A stretch of DNA of 64,000 nt, taken from positions 120,680-184,679 of the forward strand of contig JADJWZ010000040.1 in NCBI GenBank assembly GCA_016716125.1, read 5' to 3'. Below are positions 36,413 to 45,564 of this stretch, piece after piece; within the stretch, counting starts at the first letter, position 1, and the number at the start of each line of letters is the position of its first letter. The notes beneath the pieces are model-generated. The model was not told the DNA's origin. It made no database searches and saw nothing but the letters and a program-made list of their open reading frames with translations. The position numbers and the translations under genes were made by a program. The DNA comes from Ignavibacteria bacterium (GTDB taxonomy: Bacteria > Bacteroidota > Ignavibacteria > Tepidaquicellales > Tepidaquicellaceae).

Positions 36413-37101
36413 ATGATAAATTTTAAAAAAATCACAAACATATATAAAGAGGACTCTGATATAAAAAATGAGTTTGAGAATTTTATAAGAAATGATGATT
36501 TCCCGTGTGTAGCTGCTATAGCCGCGCTGAAAAGAAAACAGATCAAAACCTATGTGGCGGACAATATGGCCTGCCCGAATGATGATAAAATGTATTGAAA
36601 TTCATTTATGAATTTACTGATGTTTACCGGAAATCTGATGAGGATTTTTTCAGTGCGGCGGTAATTTTCCGAAGCCCGGATATTAGTGAAGAAGTAGTTT
36701 TTGAACATTTGTTATGGCAGCGCCTTCAGGCGCTTGCGGTGCTGGATGCGGAGAATTTTGATTATGACAGCAGGGTTAATGCTAACCCTTTATCTCCGGA
36801 ATTCTCTTTCAGTCTGAAAAAAGAAGCATTTTTTATAGTAGGAATGAACCCTGCGAGCAGCAGGACATCGAGAAAATTTAAATATCCGGTTTTAATATTT
36901 AATCCTCATGAACAATTTACAAAGCTCAGGGAATTAAACCGTTATGATAAAATGAAAAATATTATAAGGCAGCGTGATATAGCTTATTCAGGGTCCGTTA
37001 ATCCGATGCTGGATGATTTTGCTGAAGTTTCGGAAGCAGCCCAATACAGCGGAGCTGAACATAATAAAATATGGAAGTGTCCGCTTAATATAAGAAAATA
37101 A
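36413..37101 (+). pseudogene. YqcI/YcgG (GntA-like) protein, split by a frameshift
   Basis: Two frames (36413-36598 and 36595-37101) together make one YqcI/YcgG protein of about 229 residues, the usual family length. The first part holds 'FPCVAAIAALKR'. The second holds 'FIYEFTDVYRKSDEDFFSAAVIF', 'HLLWQRLQALAVLD', 'FSFSLKKEAFFIVGMNP' and 'QYSGAEHNKIWKCP'. One extra A in the run at 36587-36590 would rejoin them. The family includes GntA, a heme-dependent N-hydroxylase of guanidino amino acids. It lies two bases before a DUF1989 gene. Confidence 0.75.
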
Positions 37102-37103
37102 TA

Positions 37104-37691
37104 ATGATGAATATTATTCAGCCGCGTTCAGGTGTTTCATTTGTTTTGAAAAAAAATGAGATGTTAAAAATAACTGATATTAAAGGAGAGCAGGTTTCCG
37201 ATCTTATATGTTATAACTACCATGACAAGGCGGAATATCTCTCTTCAGGCAGAACCATTGACTATGCAGAAACCATACGGCTTACGGCAGGTCATTCATT
37301 TTATTCAAACCGCAGTAATGTCATGTTTGAATTAACAGAGGACACAGTCGGTAAACATGATTTCTTACTGACACCGTGTAGCGCTGAAACTTTTCGGATT
37401 TTATACGGACACACTAAGCCCCATGCAGGATGCCTAGGAAATTTAGTATCAGCTTTAGCCGAGTACGGCATTAGTAAAGACCAGATTCCGGTTTGCTTTA
37501 ATATATTTATGAATGTTGATGTTAATGGTGAAACGGGAAAAATTTCTGTGCTGCCTCCTAAAAGCAAAGCAGGTGACTATGTGATCTTAAAAGCTCACAT
37601 GGATTTAATAGTTGGACTGACAGCATGCTCCGCTGAATTGTCGAATAATTATTCCTTTAAACCTATTGGCTATACTGTTGAGAAAGAATAA
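37104..37691 (+). CDS. DUF1989 (urea-carboxylase-associated-type) protein
   Basis: A 195-residue DUF1989 protein: 'GVSFVLKKNEMLKITDIKGEQVSDLICYN', 'SNRSNVMFELTEDTVGKHDFLLTPCS', 'GCLGNL', 'CFNIFMNV..NGETGKISVLPPKSKAGDYVILKAHMDLIVGLTACS'. Members accompany urea carboxylase and amino-nitrogen pathways. Next to a YqcI/YcgG gene it suggests a two-gene unit acting on a guanidino or N-oxygenated amino compound. That function is inferred. Confidence 0.85.
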   Translation: MMNIIQPRSGVSFVLKKNEMLKITDIKGEQVSDLICYNYHDKAEYLSSGRTIDYAETIRLTAGHSFYSNRSNVMFELTEDTVGKHDFLLTPCSAETFRILYGHTKPHAGCLGNLVSALAEYGISKDQIPVCFNIFMNVDVNGETGKISVLPPKSKAGDYVILKAHMDLIVGLTACSAELSNNYSFKPIGYTVEKE

Positions 37692-38047
37692 AATAATTAT
37701 CCGTTCTACTTAAATAATATAATTACCGGACTAAACCACTGGCAACATTTTATTCGGGATTAAGCTGACTGCAGCTTCTTAATCCTAAATACAAATCCCC
37801 TCCACAGTACCGGGACTCTATCAATGTTTATATATTATTACACATTTTTAAATAGTAGTGAATACAACAGCATATTTTTCATTATCAATGGCAGCTATTG
37901 TCAACAGGCAGTCAGCTTCAATGAATGAAAATTTTAGGTTTACTTTTATTATTAAAAATTATTTTAGACTTACAATAATATAAAGCCGCTGGATGAAGAA
38001 TCCTGCGGCTGTTTAATTTATTTCTCATTAAACATTGAAATTGCTCT

Positions 38048-38080
38048 TTTGTTAGGATTAAAATTAAATTATTGTATACA
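38048..38080 (+). promoter_or_regulatory. Shared cargo promoter motif, copy 1
   Basis: TTTGTTAGGATT followed after an A/T-rich stretch by TATACA. Matching copies lie at 57302-57330 and 60550-60579, each upstream of a T9SS cargo gene. Confidence 0.5.
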
Positions 38081-38182
38081 AATGTCCATTTCTATATACC
38101 ATTTAATTCCTTATGTTACATTTAACAACAAATCATAAAAACAGAAAGGAGATGAAAGACTTAAGTTAAATTTTACTCTTTT

Positions 38183-38233
38183 AAGAATTTTTTCTGATTT
38201 AACCAAAGAGAAGACGAATCCGAAAAAATTCTT
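38183..38233 (+). promoter_or_regulatory. Conserved leader hairpin, copy 1
   Basis: AAGAATTTTTTC (38183-38194) pairs perfectly with GAAAAAATTCTT (38222-38233). The 27-base loop includes CAAAGAGAAGACGAATC. A matching element is at 57447-57494 with loop CAAAGGGAAGACGTATC. It lies about 90 bases before the start codon in both cases. Confidence 0.55.
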
Positions 38234-38325
38234 TAAAAAACATTCCAGTAGTAAAATCCCGAAATAAAAGGTCTTCCGTAAAACATTCAAAAAACATTTT
38301 TATAAATTTAAACAAAACTAACGTT

Positions 38326-40879
38326 ATGAAAAAATTATTCAAACTATCTCTTGTTGCTTTGATTTCACTCTTGTTTGCAGGTGAAATGAAAGCTCAGTTG
38401 AATGAAAGCTTTACAGATGCTACATTCCCTCCGACAGGATGGACTAGTGCCACTTATCAGGGAGCTGGCGGAAACTGGCTCAGAAGTACTACTTCTTTCA
38501 GAACAACTCCGGCATGTGCTATATCAAATTTTCAAAACCCTAACGGAGAAAATATTCTAAGGACACTTCAGTTTACTCCAATTACAAATGATTCACTAAT
38601 TTTTTGGTTTAGACAGAGTTTTGGAACTGTTTATGCTGATACAATGAAAATTATGGTTTCTACAACTGATACTGCAAAAGCAAGTTTTACAACCATATTG
38701 ACTCTAGCAGACGGAGTTAATTATCCACCTTCGGGAACTTACGGAAGATTTGCAGTTTCACTAGGTGCTTATTCAGGAACTCCGATTTATGTTGCTTTCA
38801 CACAGAGATGGTGACGGTGAAACAGTTAGACTGGATGATATTTCCACTCTAACTCCGCCGCCACCAGGTGATGATGTCGGTGTATCAGCAGCTTCTTTCG
38901 GAAGTCCATTAAAAATTATTTCAACCGGAAAAGGTTATGATCTGACTGCAACTGTTCAAAACTTTGGAGTACCTACTCAAAATGTCGTTCCTGTTTATTA
39001 TACTGTTAATGCAGGTCCTGCAGTGGGTCCGGTCAATACAGTCGGTCCGATTATTACCAACGGAACAGAAAACGTTGTTTTTAACGGTGGAAATTCTTTT
39101 ATAGCGCTTTCACCAGGAGTATATACTCTTAAAGTCTATACAGCTTTAGTCGGTGACATTAATCCGGCTAATGACACTACTACTTTAACAGTAACTGTTT
39201 ATGATAAAATCTCAGCATTCCCTTATACAGAAACTTTTGATATTCCAACCGGATGGACTGTTACCGGAAATGCTCCATGGGGATTAGCAAACGCTGTAAA
39301 TCCTGACGGACTGGCAGCAGATCCGGCTGCTCTTGCTAATTTTTATAATATAGGCGGTGGGTCTGTTTTGATTTTAAGATCACCTGAAATGGATTTCACA
39401 GGAATGTCGAATCCGGTTCTTGATTTTTATGCTGCTTACAAAACTTATACCGGCGGTGAATCAGATACTTTAAAAGTGATGGTTTCTACTGACGGAGGTG
39501 TGACTTTTAGTCCTGCAGCTACTACTTATGATAAATCATGGGATTCGGATCCTTCATTATCAACATTACCACCGGCATCCGGAGGTTATACTCCTACCGC
39601 CTCTTCTCAATGGAGACATGAAACTGTAGATCTTTCCAATGTTGGAAATATGGGAAATGTTGTCATTGGATTCATAGGGGTATCTGATTTTGGAAATAAT
39701 GCATGGATCGATAACGTGATAGTTTCAGCACCGAACAGCTTATGTACAGACGCAGTTACAGGTCCCGGAACATACAACTGTAACAGCATAGTATCACTTA
39801 ATTTTACAGCTACTCCTGTTCCGCCTTTAAACGGCAATCAATCAACATCAGGTGTTAAAAAGAGTGAAAAAGCTGTTATTGAATCAACAAATAATATTCC
39901 TTTCTATTCCGGTGAAGCTGTGATTAATGCTTTCACCCAAAATGATAATCCAAACGGCGGAACAGCTTTTGTATCTCAATATACAAATAATGATCCCGGA
40001 CAGAGTATTGCTCCTAACGTAGGAAATGGTGATGCAACTACACCTAATGGTTCAATATTTGATCCTTCAAATGTATATCATGATTTCTGGTTTACAATTA
40101 CTTATGACGGAAATGATTATCAGGGATATGCAACTTATGATATCAGTATAGATATTACCGGCTCAGGTTTCACAATTCCAAATGAGCTTTATATTGTTAA
40201 AAGAACTGACAGAACAGGTGCTTGGGTATGTCAGAATACAACAATTGCAGGTAATATTCTTACAGTTACAGGTTTAACAGATTTCTCTGATTTTGCTTTA
40301 GCAGGTCAGGAAGCTTTACCTGTTGAATTATCTTCATTTGTTTCATCAATAAGCGGAAACAGCGTAACCTTAAACTGGACAACTTCCTCAGAGATCAACA
40401 ACTCCGGATTTGATATCGAAAGATCATCAGTCAGCGGCGTATGGTCAAAAGTCGGAAGCGTATCCGGTAACGGAACATCCGCTACACCTAACAGCTACTC
40501 ATTCACAGAAAGAAATGTAGCTTCAGGAAACTACAGCTACAGATTAAAACAAACAGACTTCAACGGAAACTTCGAATATTTCAACCTCAGCAGTGAAGTT
40601 GTGATCGGAATTCCGACTGAATTCAAATTATCACAGAACTATCCGAATCCATTCAACCCATCAACGACGATCAATTATGAAATACCTGTTGACGGAGCGG
40701 TAAGTCTGAAGATATTTGATATGTCAGGAAAAGAAGTCATGACCTTAGTGGACGGAGTGAAAAACGCAGGATATTATTCGATCAACTTTAATGCATCGAA
40801 TCTGTCAAGCGGAATTTACTTCTACAAATTAAGCGCAAATGATTTCACATCAGTAAAGAAAATGATGCTCGTAAAATAA
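38326..40879 (+). pseudogene. T9SS cargo, adhesin-like (choice-of-anchor J), frameshifted
   Basis: Two frames (38326-38814 and the frame running to 40879) form one secreted protein of about 850 residues. The first ends 'IYVAFTQRW' and the second continues 'GDGETVRLDDIS', a normal end to a cleaved-adhesin/MAM-like beta-sandwich; removing one T at 38811-38812 restores the frame. Signal peptide 1-23, a second sandwich follows ('YTETFDIPTGWTVTG'), then an 'LPVELSSF' Fn3-like linker and a T9SS domain. Paralogous throughout to the intact gene at 57576-60251. Confidence 0.82.
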
Positions 40880-40915
40880 TAGTTAGTAGTTAATAGTTAG
40901 TAGTTAATAATCTAC
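40880..40915 (+). repeat. Heptamer array (TAGTTAG/TAGTTAA)
   Basis: TAGTTAG-TAGTTAA words begin at the stop codon of the cargo gene and run for several units. The same words follow the cargo genes at 56877, 60251 and 61963. Confidence 0.65.
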
Positions 40916-40945
40916 TATTAATTAATATATATGTTTAAAAAAGAA

Positions 40946-40977
40946 AGTCGCGGGATGAAGAATCCTGCGGCTTTTTT
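40946..40977 (+). terminator. Terminator of the recurrent GGATGAAGAATCC type
   Basis: AGTCGC and GCGGCT arms flank GGGATGAAGAATCC and are followed by TTTTTT. Sister hairpins with the same GGATGAAGAAT loop are at 37984-38010 and 56939-56970. Confidence 0.75.
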
Positions 40978-41221
40978 AATATAGAATGTGAAATTGGGAT
41001 TAAAATTTTCATTCAATAATTTAAACTCGCTTATTTACTATTATCAAAGTTCAATTAACTTTGTTTAATTATCTTCGCTGAATGATCAATGAATACCGGG
41101 CTAAATAAAAGACCTACGGATTTATATTCAGAATTCCTCTAAAAAAATTCTCATCAGAATTAACTACACATAAGCCATTAATTTAGTTATTTTATAAAAT
41201 TAAAAAACAAAACCATAGATC

Positions 41222-41281
41222 ATGAAAAAATTACTGACTCCGCTCTTTGCTTTTACTTTTTCCTTGCAGCTTCATTCATAA
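41222..41281 (+). pseudogene. Orphan signal-peptide fragment
   Basis: ATG at 41222 opens a 19-codon frame, 'MKKLLTPLFAFTFSLQLHS', then TAA. It reads as the start of a secreted protein with nothing behind it and is followed within 60 bases by a terminator, suggesting a deleted cargo gene. Confidence 0.4.
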
Positions 41282-41340
41282 GACTCCGGAAATGAACTAT
41301 GAGCAATGAACTATTAGCAATGGATAGTAATTTTTAAAAA

Positions 41341-41371
41341 AACCTTTCGAGCTAACCGGAAGGTTTTTTTT
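41341..41371 (+). terminator. Rho-independent terminator
   Basis: AACCTT and AAGGTT arms followed by a run of T. Placed 60 bases after the orphan signal fragment. Confidence 0.7.
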
Positions 41372-41401
41372 AAAGAAATTTCAACAAGGGTAAGAAATCT
41401 T

Positions 41402-42223
41402 ATGATTAATTTTAGTGATATCAGAAAAACAGAAGAAAGGATGTTAGAGCCGATCTGTGAGTTTACATATTTTGAAAACTATAAGGTTTACAAAAGTAAT
41501 CGTTTTCCAAAATTTTATACCGGCAATGGAATTGAAATACTTAATCCGGAAGGGAAAGATTTATCAGAATGGAAAGATATCTTTAATAAACAGTTTGATT
41601 CAAATGTTTTTGAACATATAACATTCATATTTGAACGAACCAAAGATCATGAGTATCTTATTGAATCAGCAAGAGCAGATAAGTATGACGTTCAAATAGA
41701 ATCATATATGGCTGTTGATAATTATACAAATTGTATTTCAATACCCGGTGAATATAAAATTTCAACAATCAATAATAGTCCGGATGACTGGAACAAATTC
41801 GAAAAATTTTATGACGAAGTTTCTAAAGTATATGAATGGTATGATCCTAATGTAAAGTCAAATAGTCTTTATGAGAAAACCAAAGAAACTATCTTATCAC
41901 TGGGTATGAAATTATATTATATTTCTTATCACGGAACCTCTGAAATTCTCGCAAGCCTTGGAATTTTTGAATGTCAGGGACTATATAGTTTTCAGGAAGT
42001 GATGACGCATCCTTTGCACCGAAGGAAGAGTCTGGCGACTTATCTAATCTCTTATGTAATTTTGAAAGCTTTTACCGAATTAAACGCAAAAAGCCTGGCT
42101 TTAGTGGCGGACATTGATTATCATGCCTTTGATCTTTATAAAAAGCTTGGATTTAAAGAATATGGACAAGGCGTATGTCTAATGAAATATCCTCCGAATT
42201 TTGGAATTTCATCCCGTTCTTAA
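41402..42223 (+). CDS. GNAT-family N-acetyltransferase
   Basis: A 273-residue acetyltransferase. The GNAT core is in the C-terminal half, with the acetyl-CoA-binding segment 'VMTHPLHRRKSLATYLISYVI' (about 199-219, R/Q-x-x-G/A-like turn) and 'ALVADIDYHAFDLYKKLGFKEYGQGVCLMKYP' (about 234-265). An N-terminal region of about 120 residues precedes it and may bind the acceptor, which is unknown. Single-gene unit starting 31 bases after a terminator. Confidence 0.82.
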   Translation: MINFSDIRKTEERMLEPICEFTYFENYKVYKSNRFPKFYTGNGIEILNPEGKDLSEWKDIFNKQFDSNVFEHITFIFERTKDHEYLIESARADKYDVQIESYMAVDNYTNCISIPGEYKISTINNSPDDWNKFEKFYDEVSKVYEWYDPNVKSNSLYEKTKETILSLGMKLYYISYHGTSEILASLGIFECQGLYSFQEVMTHPLHRRKSLATYLISYVILKAFTELNAKSLALVADIDYHAFDLYKKLGFKEYGQGVCLMKYPPNFGISSRS

Positions 42224-42379
42224 TTTACTTTTAGTTCGTCGAAGTTGCATTCAGACAATTTTGTTTATAAGTCTTTATATATATATATATTCACTGTCTT
42301 TTTTAATTTTTTCGGATCACTCACATATTAGGTTTGTTTTTAAATTAAGCAAAACAGTTGTAAGAAATGTTATTTTTAA

Positions 42380-43801
42380 ATGGAAAATCTCAAACCTTTG
42401 ATTAAAGTCAAACATAGAGCTAAGACGTCAATATTTAAGCGCCTGATCAAATTCATAATTGTAATTTTAATAAGTGTTTTTTTAAGCTGGTGGGCATCTT
42501 CCGCATTAGAAACTCCCGCTACTTATATGTTAGCCATATTAATTGCTGCAGCTTTACTATGGATAACAGAAACCATTCCTTTATTTGCAACTTCATTATT
42601 GATAATCGGGGCTCAGATTATTTTCCTTGGTAATCCCGGCAACTGGGAAATTTTAAGAACAGCCGGAACAGAACCTTTACCTTACAGAGATTTTCTTGAT
42701 CCAATATCAGATCCTATTATCATACTTTTCTTAGGAGGTTTTATCCTGGCAAAGGTTGGAATCATTGTTGGAGTTGACCGGTACATTTCAAGCGCGGTCT
42801 TAAAAATTTTCGGACATTCTGCAAAGAAAGCTTTGATTGGTGTAATCATTTGCACAGCGATATTTGGCATGTGGATAAGCAACACTGCTACAACAGCCAT
42901 GATGATTACATTAACCGGCTCTTTCCTGGCATCTGTTCCCGCAGGCAATCCATACAGAAAAGCGGTAACACTTGCCATTCCTTTTTCAGCAGGTATCGGC
43001 GGTCTTATGACGCCAATAAGTTCACCGCCGAATGCAATAGCTGTGGGACTGCTCGCAAACAATGGCATTCATGTTGGATTTTTAAAATGGATGATCATTA
43101 TAGCTCCGCTTGCATTACTGTTATTATTCATTCTGTATCTCACGCTCTGGTATTTTTATAAACCGGATAAACAGCTTTCTCTCACACCGGTTGAAGTAAA
43201 ACCTTTTACTAAGAAAGGAAAATTTGTTATAGTGATATTTTCTATAACAGTGCTTCTTTGGTTAACGGATACCATTCACGGTATTCCTTCAGCCGTTGTG
43301 GCATTATTCCCTGTTATTATTTTCACTGCAACGGGTTTACTGAATGCAAAACAATTCAATCATCTTGACTGGAATATCTTATTTGTAATAGCAGGAGGTC
43401 TGGCGCTCGGTCAGGGCATGAGCCTTACTGGTCTTGATCAGCATATTGCAGAAATGATTCCTGTAAGCGCAGAAGGGATCATCTTCATTATGTTTTTACT
43501 TGCAATAGCCATGAGTACTTTTATATCAAATACAACTGCCGCTGTTCTATTGATTCCCATGGCTATTTCAATGGCGACCATTTCAGAAAATATTCATATT
43601 AAATTTATCGTTATCGGACTTGCCGTTATGTGCGGCAGCAGTATGATCCTGCCTATTAGTACACCACCTAATGCAATTGCTTATTCCACCGGAGAACTTT
43701 CTAAAAAAGACTTTGCCATTAGCGGCGCTATAATTGGTTTCTGCAGTCTGGCTTTAACCTATGGTTATTTTTGGTTGTTGACTTATTTAAAAGCCTGGTG
43801 A
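42380..43801 (+). CDS. DASS/SLC13-type sodium-coupled carboxylate transporter
   Basis: A 473-residue inner-membrane transporter of the divalent anion:sodium symporter family with about 11-12 helices. Both family signatures are present: 'SNTATTAMM' (about 169) with 'SSPPNAIA' (about 214), and 'SNTTAAVLLIP' (about 384) with 'STPPNAIA' (about 430), which form the two sodium/substrate sites. Substrates in the family are succinate, malate, citrate or sulfate; the exact one cannot be read. Possible translation start also a few codons later. Confidence 0.92.
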   Translation: MENLKPLIKVKHRAKTSIFKRLIKFIIVILISVFLSWWASSALETPATYMLAILIAAALLWITETIPLFATSLLIIGAQIIFLGNPGNWEILRTAGTEPLPYRDFLDPISDPIIILFLGGFILAKVGIIVGVDRYISSAVLKIFGHSAKKALIGVIICTAIFGMWISNTATTAMMITLTGSFLASVPAGNPYRKAVTLAIPFSAGIGGLMTPISSPPNAIAVGLLANNGIHVGFLKWMIIIAPLALLLLFILYLTLWYFYKPDKQLSLTPVEVKPFTKKGKFVIVIFSITVLLWLTDTIHGIPSAVVALFPVIIFTATGLLNAKQFNHLDWNILFVIAGGLALGQGMSLTGLDQHIAEMIPVSAEGIIFIMFLLAIAMSTFISNTTAAVLLIPMAISMATISENIHIKFIVIGLAVMCGSSMILPISTPPNAIAYSTGELSKKDFAISGAIIGFCSLALTYGYFWLLTYLKAW

Positions 43802-44081
43802 ATGAATAAACTTAATGAATTATCATTACTCCAGTCATCAGCTAAATCGTTTTGATGGATATATTCCGGTTTATTCCAAATAGAAAAATGCTTTTCTTAC
43901 AATCCAAATACTACTCAAAGCCGCAGTTTGATTTTTTCTTTCTATGTTAAAATCAATATAATATCTTTTTCCAAGATTATCTAAAAATGGTCTATGGTAG
44001 TAGACTGAATCTTCAGATGTATTCCTGATGAAAAGAAAATTTATTTGAAATTTGTAATCTGTAATTTGAAATTGTTTTTAC

Positions 44082-44116
44082 TGACAAATGTCTGACAAAT
44101 ACGACAGATATGACAA
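44082..44116 (+). promoter_or_regulatory. TGACA/TGTC activator-type repeats
   Basis: TGACAAATGTC, then TGACAAATACGACAG and ATATGACA, form a cluster of TGACA half-sites about 52-86 bases upstream of the -24 element. The word GACAGATATG is shared with the upstream site of the stress protein gene at 18.9 kb. Confidence 0.45.
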
Positions 44117-44166
44117 GTATTTTATATACTAAGTTAAAAAATTAATAATATTATCGTTTTTAATCC

Positions 44167-44182
44167 TGGCACGATTCGTGCA
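44167..44182 (+). promoter_or_regulatory. Sigma-54-type promoter core
   Basis: TGGCACGATTCGTGCA has GG (44168-44169) and GC (44180-44181) separated by exactly 10 bases. It also contains the perfect palindrome GCACGA-T-TCGTGC. It is 22 bases before the ATG of the DUF4142 gene, the expected distance. Confidence 0.75.
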
Positions 44183-44203
44183 TAAAATGAAATATAATCT
44201 TCT

Positions 44204-44779
44204 ATGAGATTTAAAGAAGTATTTTTAAAAAATTTAAAATTAATCCTTGTGAAAAACAAAGCAGTTTATATCCATAGTTTAGTTATTATTTTGTTTCTGG
44301 GAAATTTATTTTATGGCTTTACAGATGCAAAATCTCAGATAAGCTCTGATGCACATATAATTGCAATTGTAACTGCAGTAAATCAAAATGAAATCAGTGT
44401 AAGCGAATTGGCTCAGAAGAAAATGACAAGTTCATTATTGACAGATTATGCAAATATGATAGTAATCTCTCACACGGAAAATATCAAAATGGCAAATAAC
44501 CTGATAGTATCTCTGGAATCAGGCAAATCGGAAACACCTGAACTTGAGGGGCTGGAGCAAAAAAGCGCTGATAAACTTGCAACATTAAACGCATTAACCG
44601 GAAACGAATTTGAAACCGCATATCTCGATGCTATGATCAATGGGCATAAAGAATTTCTGAATATGCTGGATATAGATTTATTACCAATGGCCAAAAGCGA
44701 AGCAGTCAAAACTTATTTAATTAATACCCGGGAGATGGTTGCAAACCATCTTGCTGAAGCCAATACGTTTATTAAATAA
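44204..44779 (+). CDS. DUF4142 ferritin-like exported protein
   Basis: A 191-residue protein. An N-terminal hydrophobic segment (about 18-45) acts as signal or anchor. The rest is the four-helix DUF4142 domain ('DAHIIAIVTAVNQNEISVSELAQKK', 'DYANMIVISHTENIKMANNL', 'FETAYLDAMINGHKEFLNMLD', 'EAVKTYLINTREMVANHLAEA'). The histidines are conserved in this ferritin-like family. Expression is probably sigma-54 dependent given the promoter directly upstream. The role is unknown but stress-linked by context. Confidence 0.88.
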   Translation: MRFKEVFLKNLKLILVKNKAVYIHSLVIILFLGNLFYGFTDAKSQISSDAHIIAIVTAVNQNEISVSELAQKKMTSSLLTDYANMIVISHTENIKMANNLIVSLESGKSETPELEGLEQKSADKLATLNALTGNEFETAYLDAMINGHKEFLNMLDIDLLPMAKSEAVKTYLINTREMVANHLAEANTFIK

Positions 44780-44849
44780 AAAATTGAATTTAGAAAAAAT
44801 CCGGAATTAAAATTCAGGAAAGAAATTCAATATTAACTAAAATTATGTT

Positions 44850-45248
44850 GTGAAAACTATAGAAACCAATATTATACGGGAACAAAATTATTGGTCAAAT
44901 CCCAGAAAGAAGCTAATTGAAATGAAAGTTGATCTGGGTATAGCGGAATATTGTCCTATAAATAAAATAGAGAGTTTAGCGGAAAATCTTGAAAGATTTA
45001 TACCATCTCTTAAAAATCATTTTTGCAGAGTCGGAGAGCCCGGCGGATTTTTGAAGCGTGTCCGTGAGGGGACATGGATGGGACACGTAATTGAGCACAT
45101 TGAAATGGAGCTTCAAACTCTTGCTGATATGGGCTGCGGTTATGGAAGAACAAGATCCGCAGGTGAAAAAGGAATATATATTGTAGTTTTTTCTTATGAG
45201 CGGGAAGACGCCGGACTTTATGCAGGTAAAAGCGAAGGAAATTTTTGA
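44850..45248 (+). pseudogene. cphA: Cyanophycin synthetase N-terminal fragment
   Basis: A 132-codon frame from GTG at 44850. 'NYWSNPRKKLIEMKVDLG', 'FLKRVREGTWMGHVIEHIEMELQTLADM' and 'GYGRTR' are diagnostic of the CphA N-terminal domain. Full CphA has about 870 residues, with ATP-grasp and Mur-ligase-like parts, all missing here. Similarity runs to 'AGLYAGKS' and then stops. It lies 70 bases after the DUF4142 gene. Either a decayed gene or, less likely, a stand-alone domain. Confidence 0.8.
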
Positions 45249-45363
45249 TTTTTTTTCTTACAGAGGAAAGACATTTTTTATTTCTTTACTGATCTTGAAG
45301 TATCTTTTTATTCAGAAAATATAGGTTATGCCATCTTCTGAGAGTCACTCGTCGCCATTGTTA

Positions 45364-45482
45364 GTGTTCCTGAGAGAAGCGAAGGTCACCAACAAGCAGT
45401 ATGATTGCCGTTGGTGGCCAAAAAGTTTGCAATAAGGCAAATGAGCATTATATAATTTCAGATTGCAAACTTTTTGGAACAC
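45364..45482. repeat. 119-bp palindromic repeat, copy A
   Basis: Outer arms GTGTTCC and GGAACAC enclose a first hairpin (GTCACCAAC with GTTGGTGGC) and a second (CCAAAAAGTTTGCAAT with ATTGCAAACTTTTTGG). The copy at 47502-47620 has the same length and order and differs at few positions. No reading frame; it looks like a non-coding dispersed repeat or MITE-like element. Confidence 0.8.
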
Positions 45483-45564
45483 CAGCGGTGGCGGAGAATT
45501 GAATTTACTATCATCTCGCCTAATTTGTATATACATTTTGGCAACAGTTTTTTGAAGATTTAAT

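Larger units (their letters stand above)
37692..38325 (+). promoter_or_regulatory. Spacer with promoter motif and 5' leader of cargo gene
   Basis: Holds a hairpin at 37757-37785 (possible end of the DUF1989 unit), a GCCGC/GCGGC hairpin at 37984-38010, the shared motif TTTGTTAGGATT at 38048-38059 with TATACA at 38075-38080, and a leader hairpin at 38183-38233. The last two recur upstream of the paralogous cargo gene at 57576. Confidence 0.5.
43802..44203. other. Spacer with heptamers and sigma-54 region
   Basis: About 400 bases. Words of the GAAATTT/GTAATTT kind lie at 44047-44075. TGACA/TGTC repeats occupy 44082-44116, and a sigma-54 promoter core is at 44167-44182. Nothing recognisable in 43802-44040. 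Confidence 0.5.

Noticed and set aside
42270..42291. TA dinucleotide run
   Set aside because: A short simple repeat in an A/T-rich spacer with no other structure around it.
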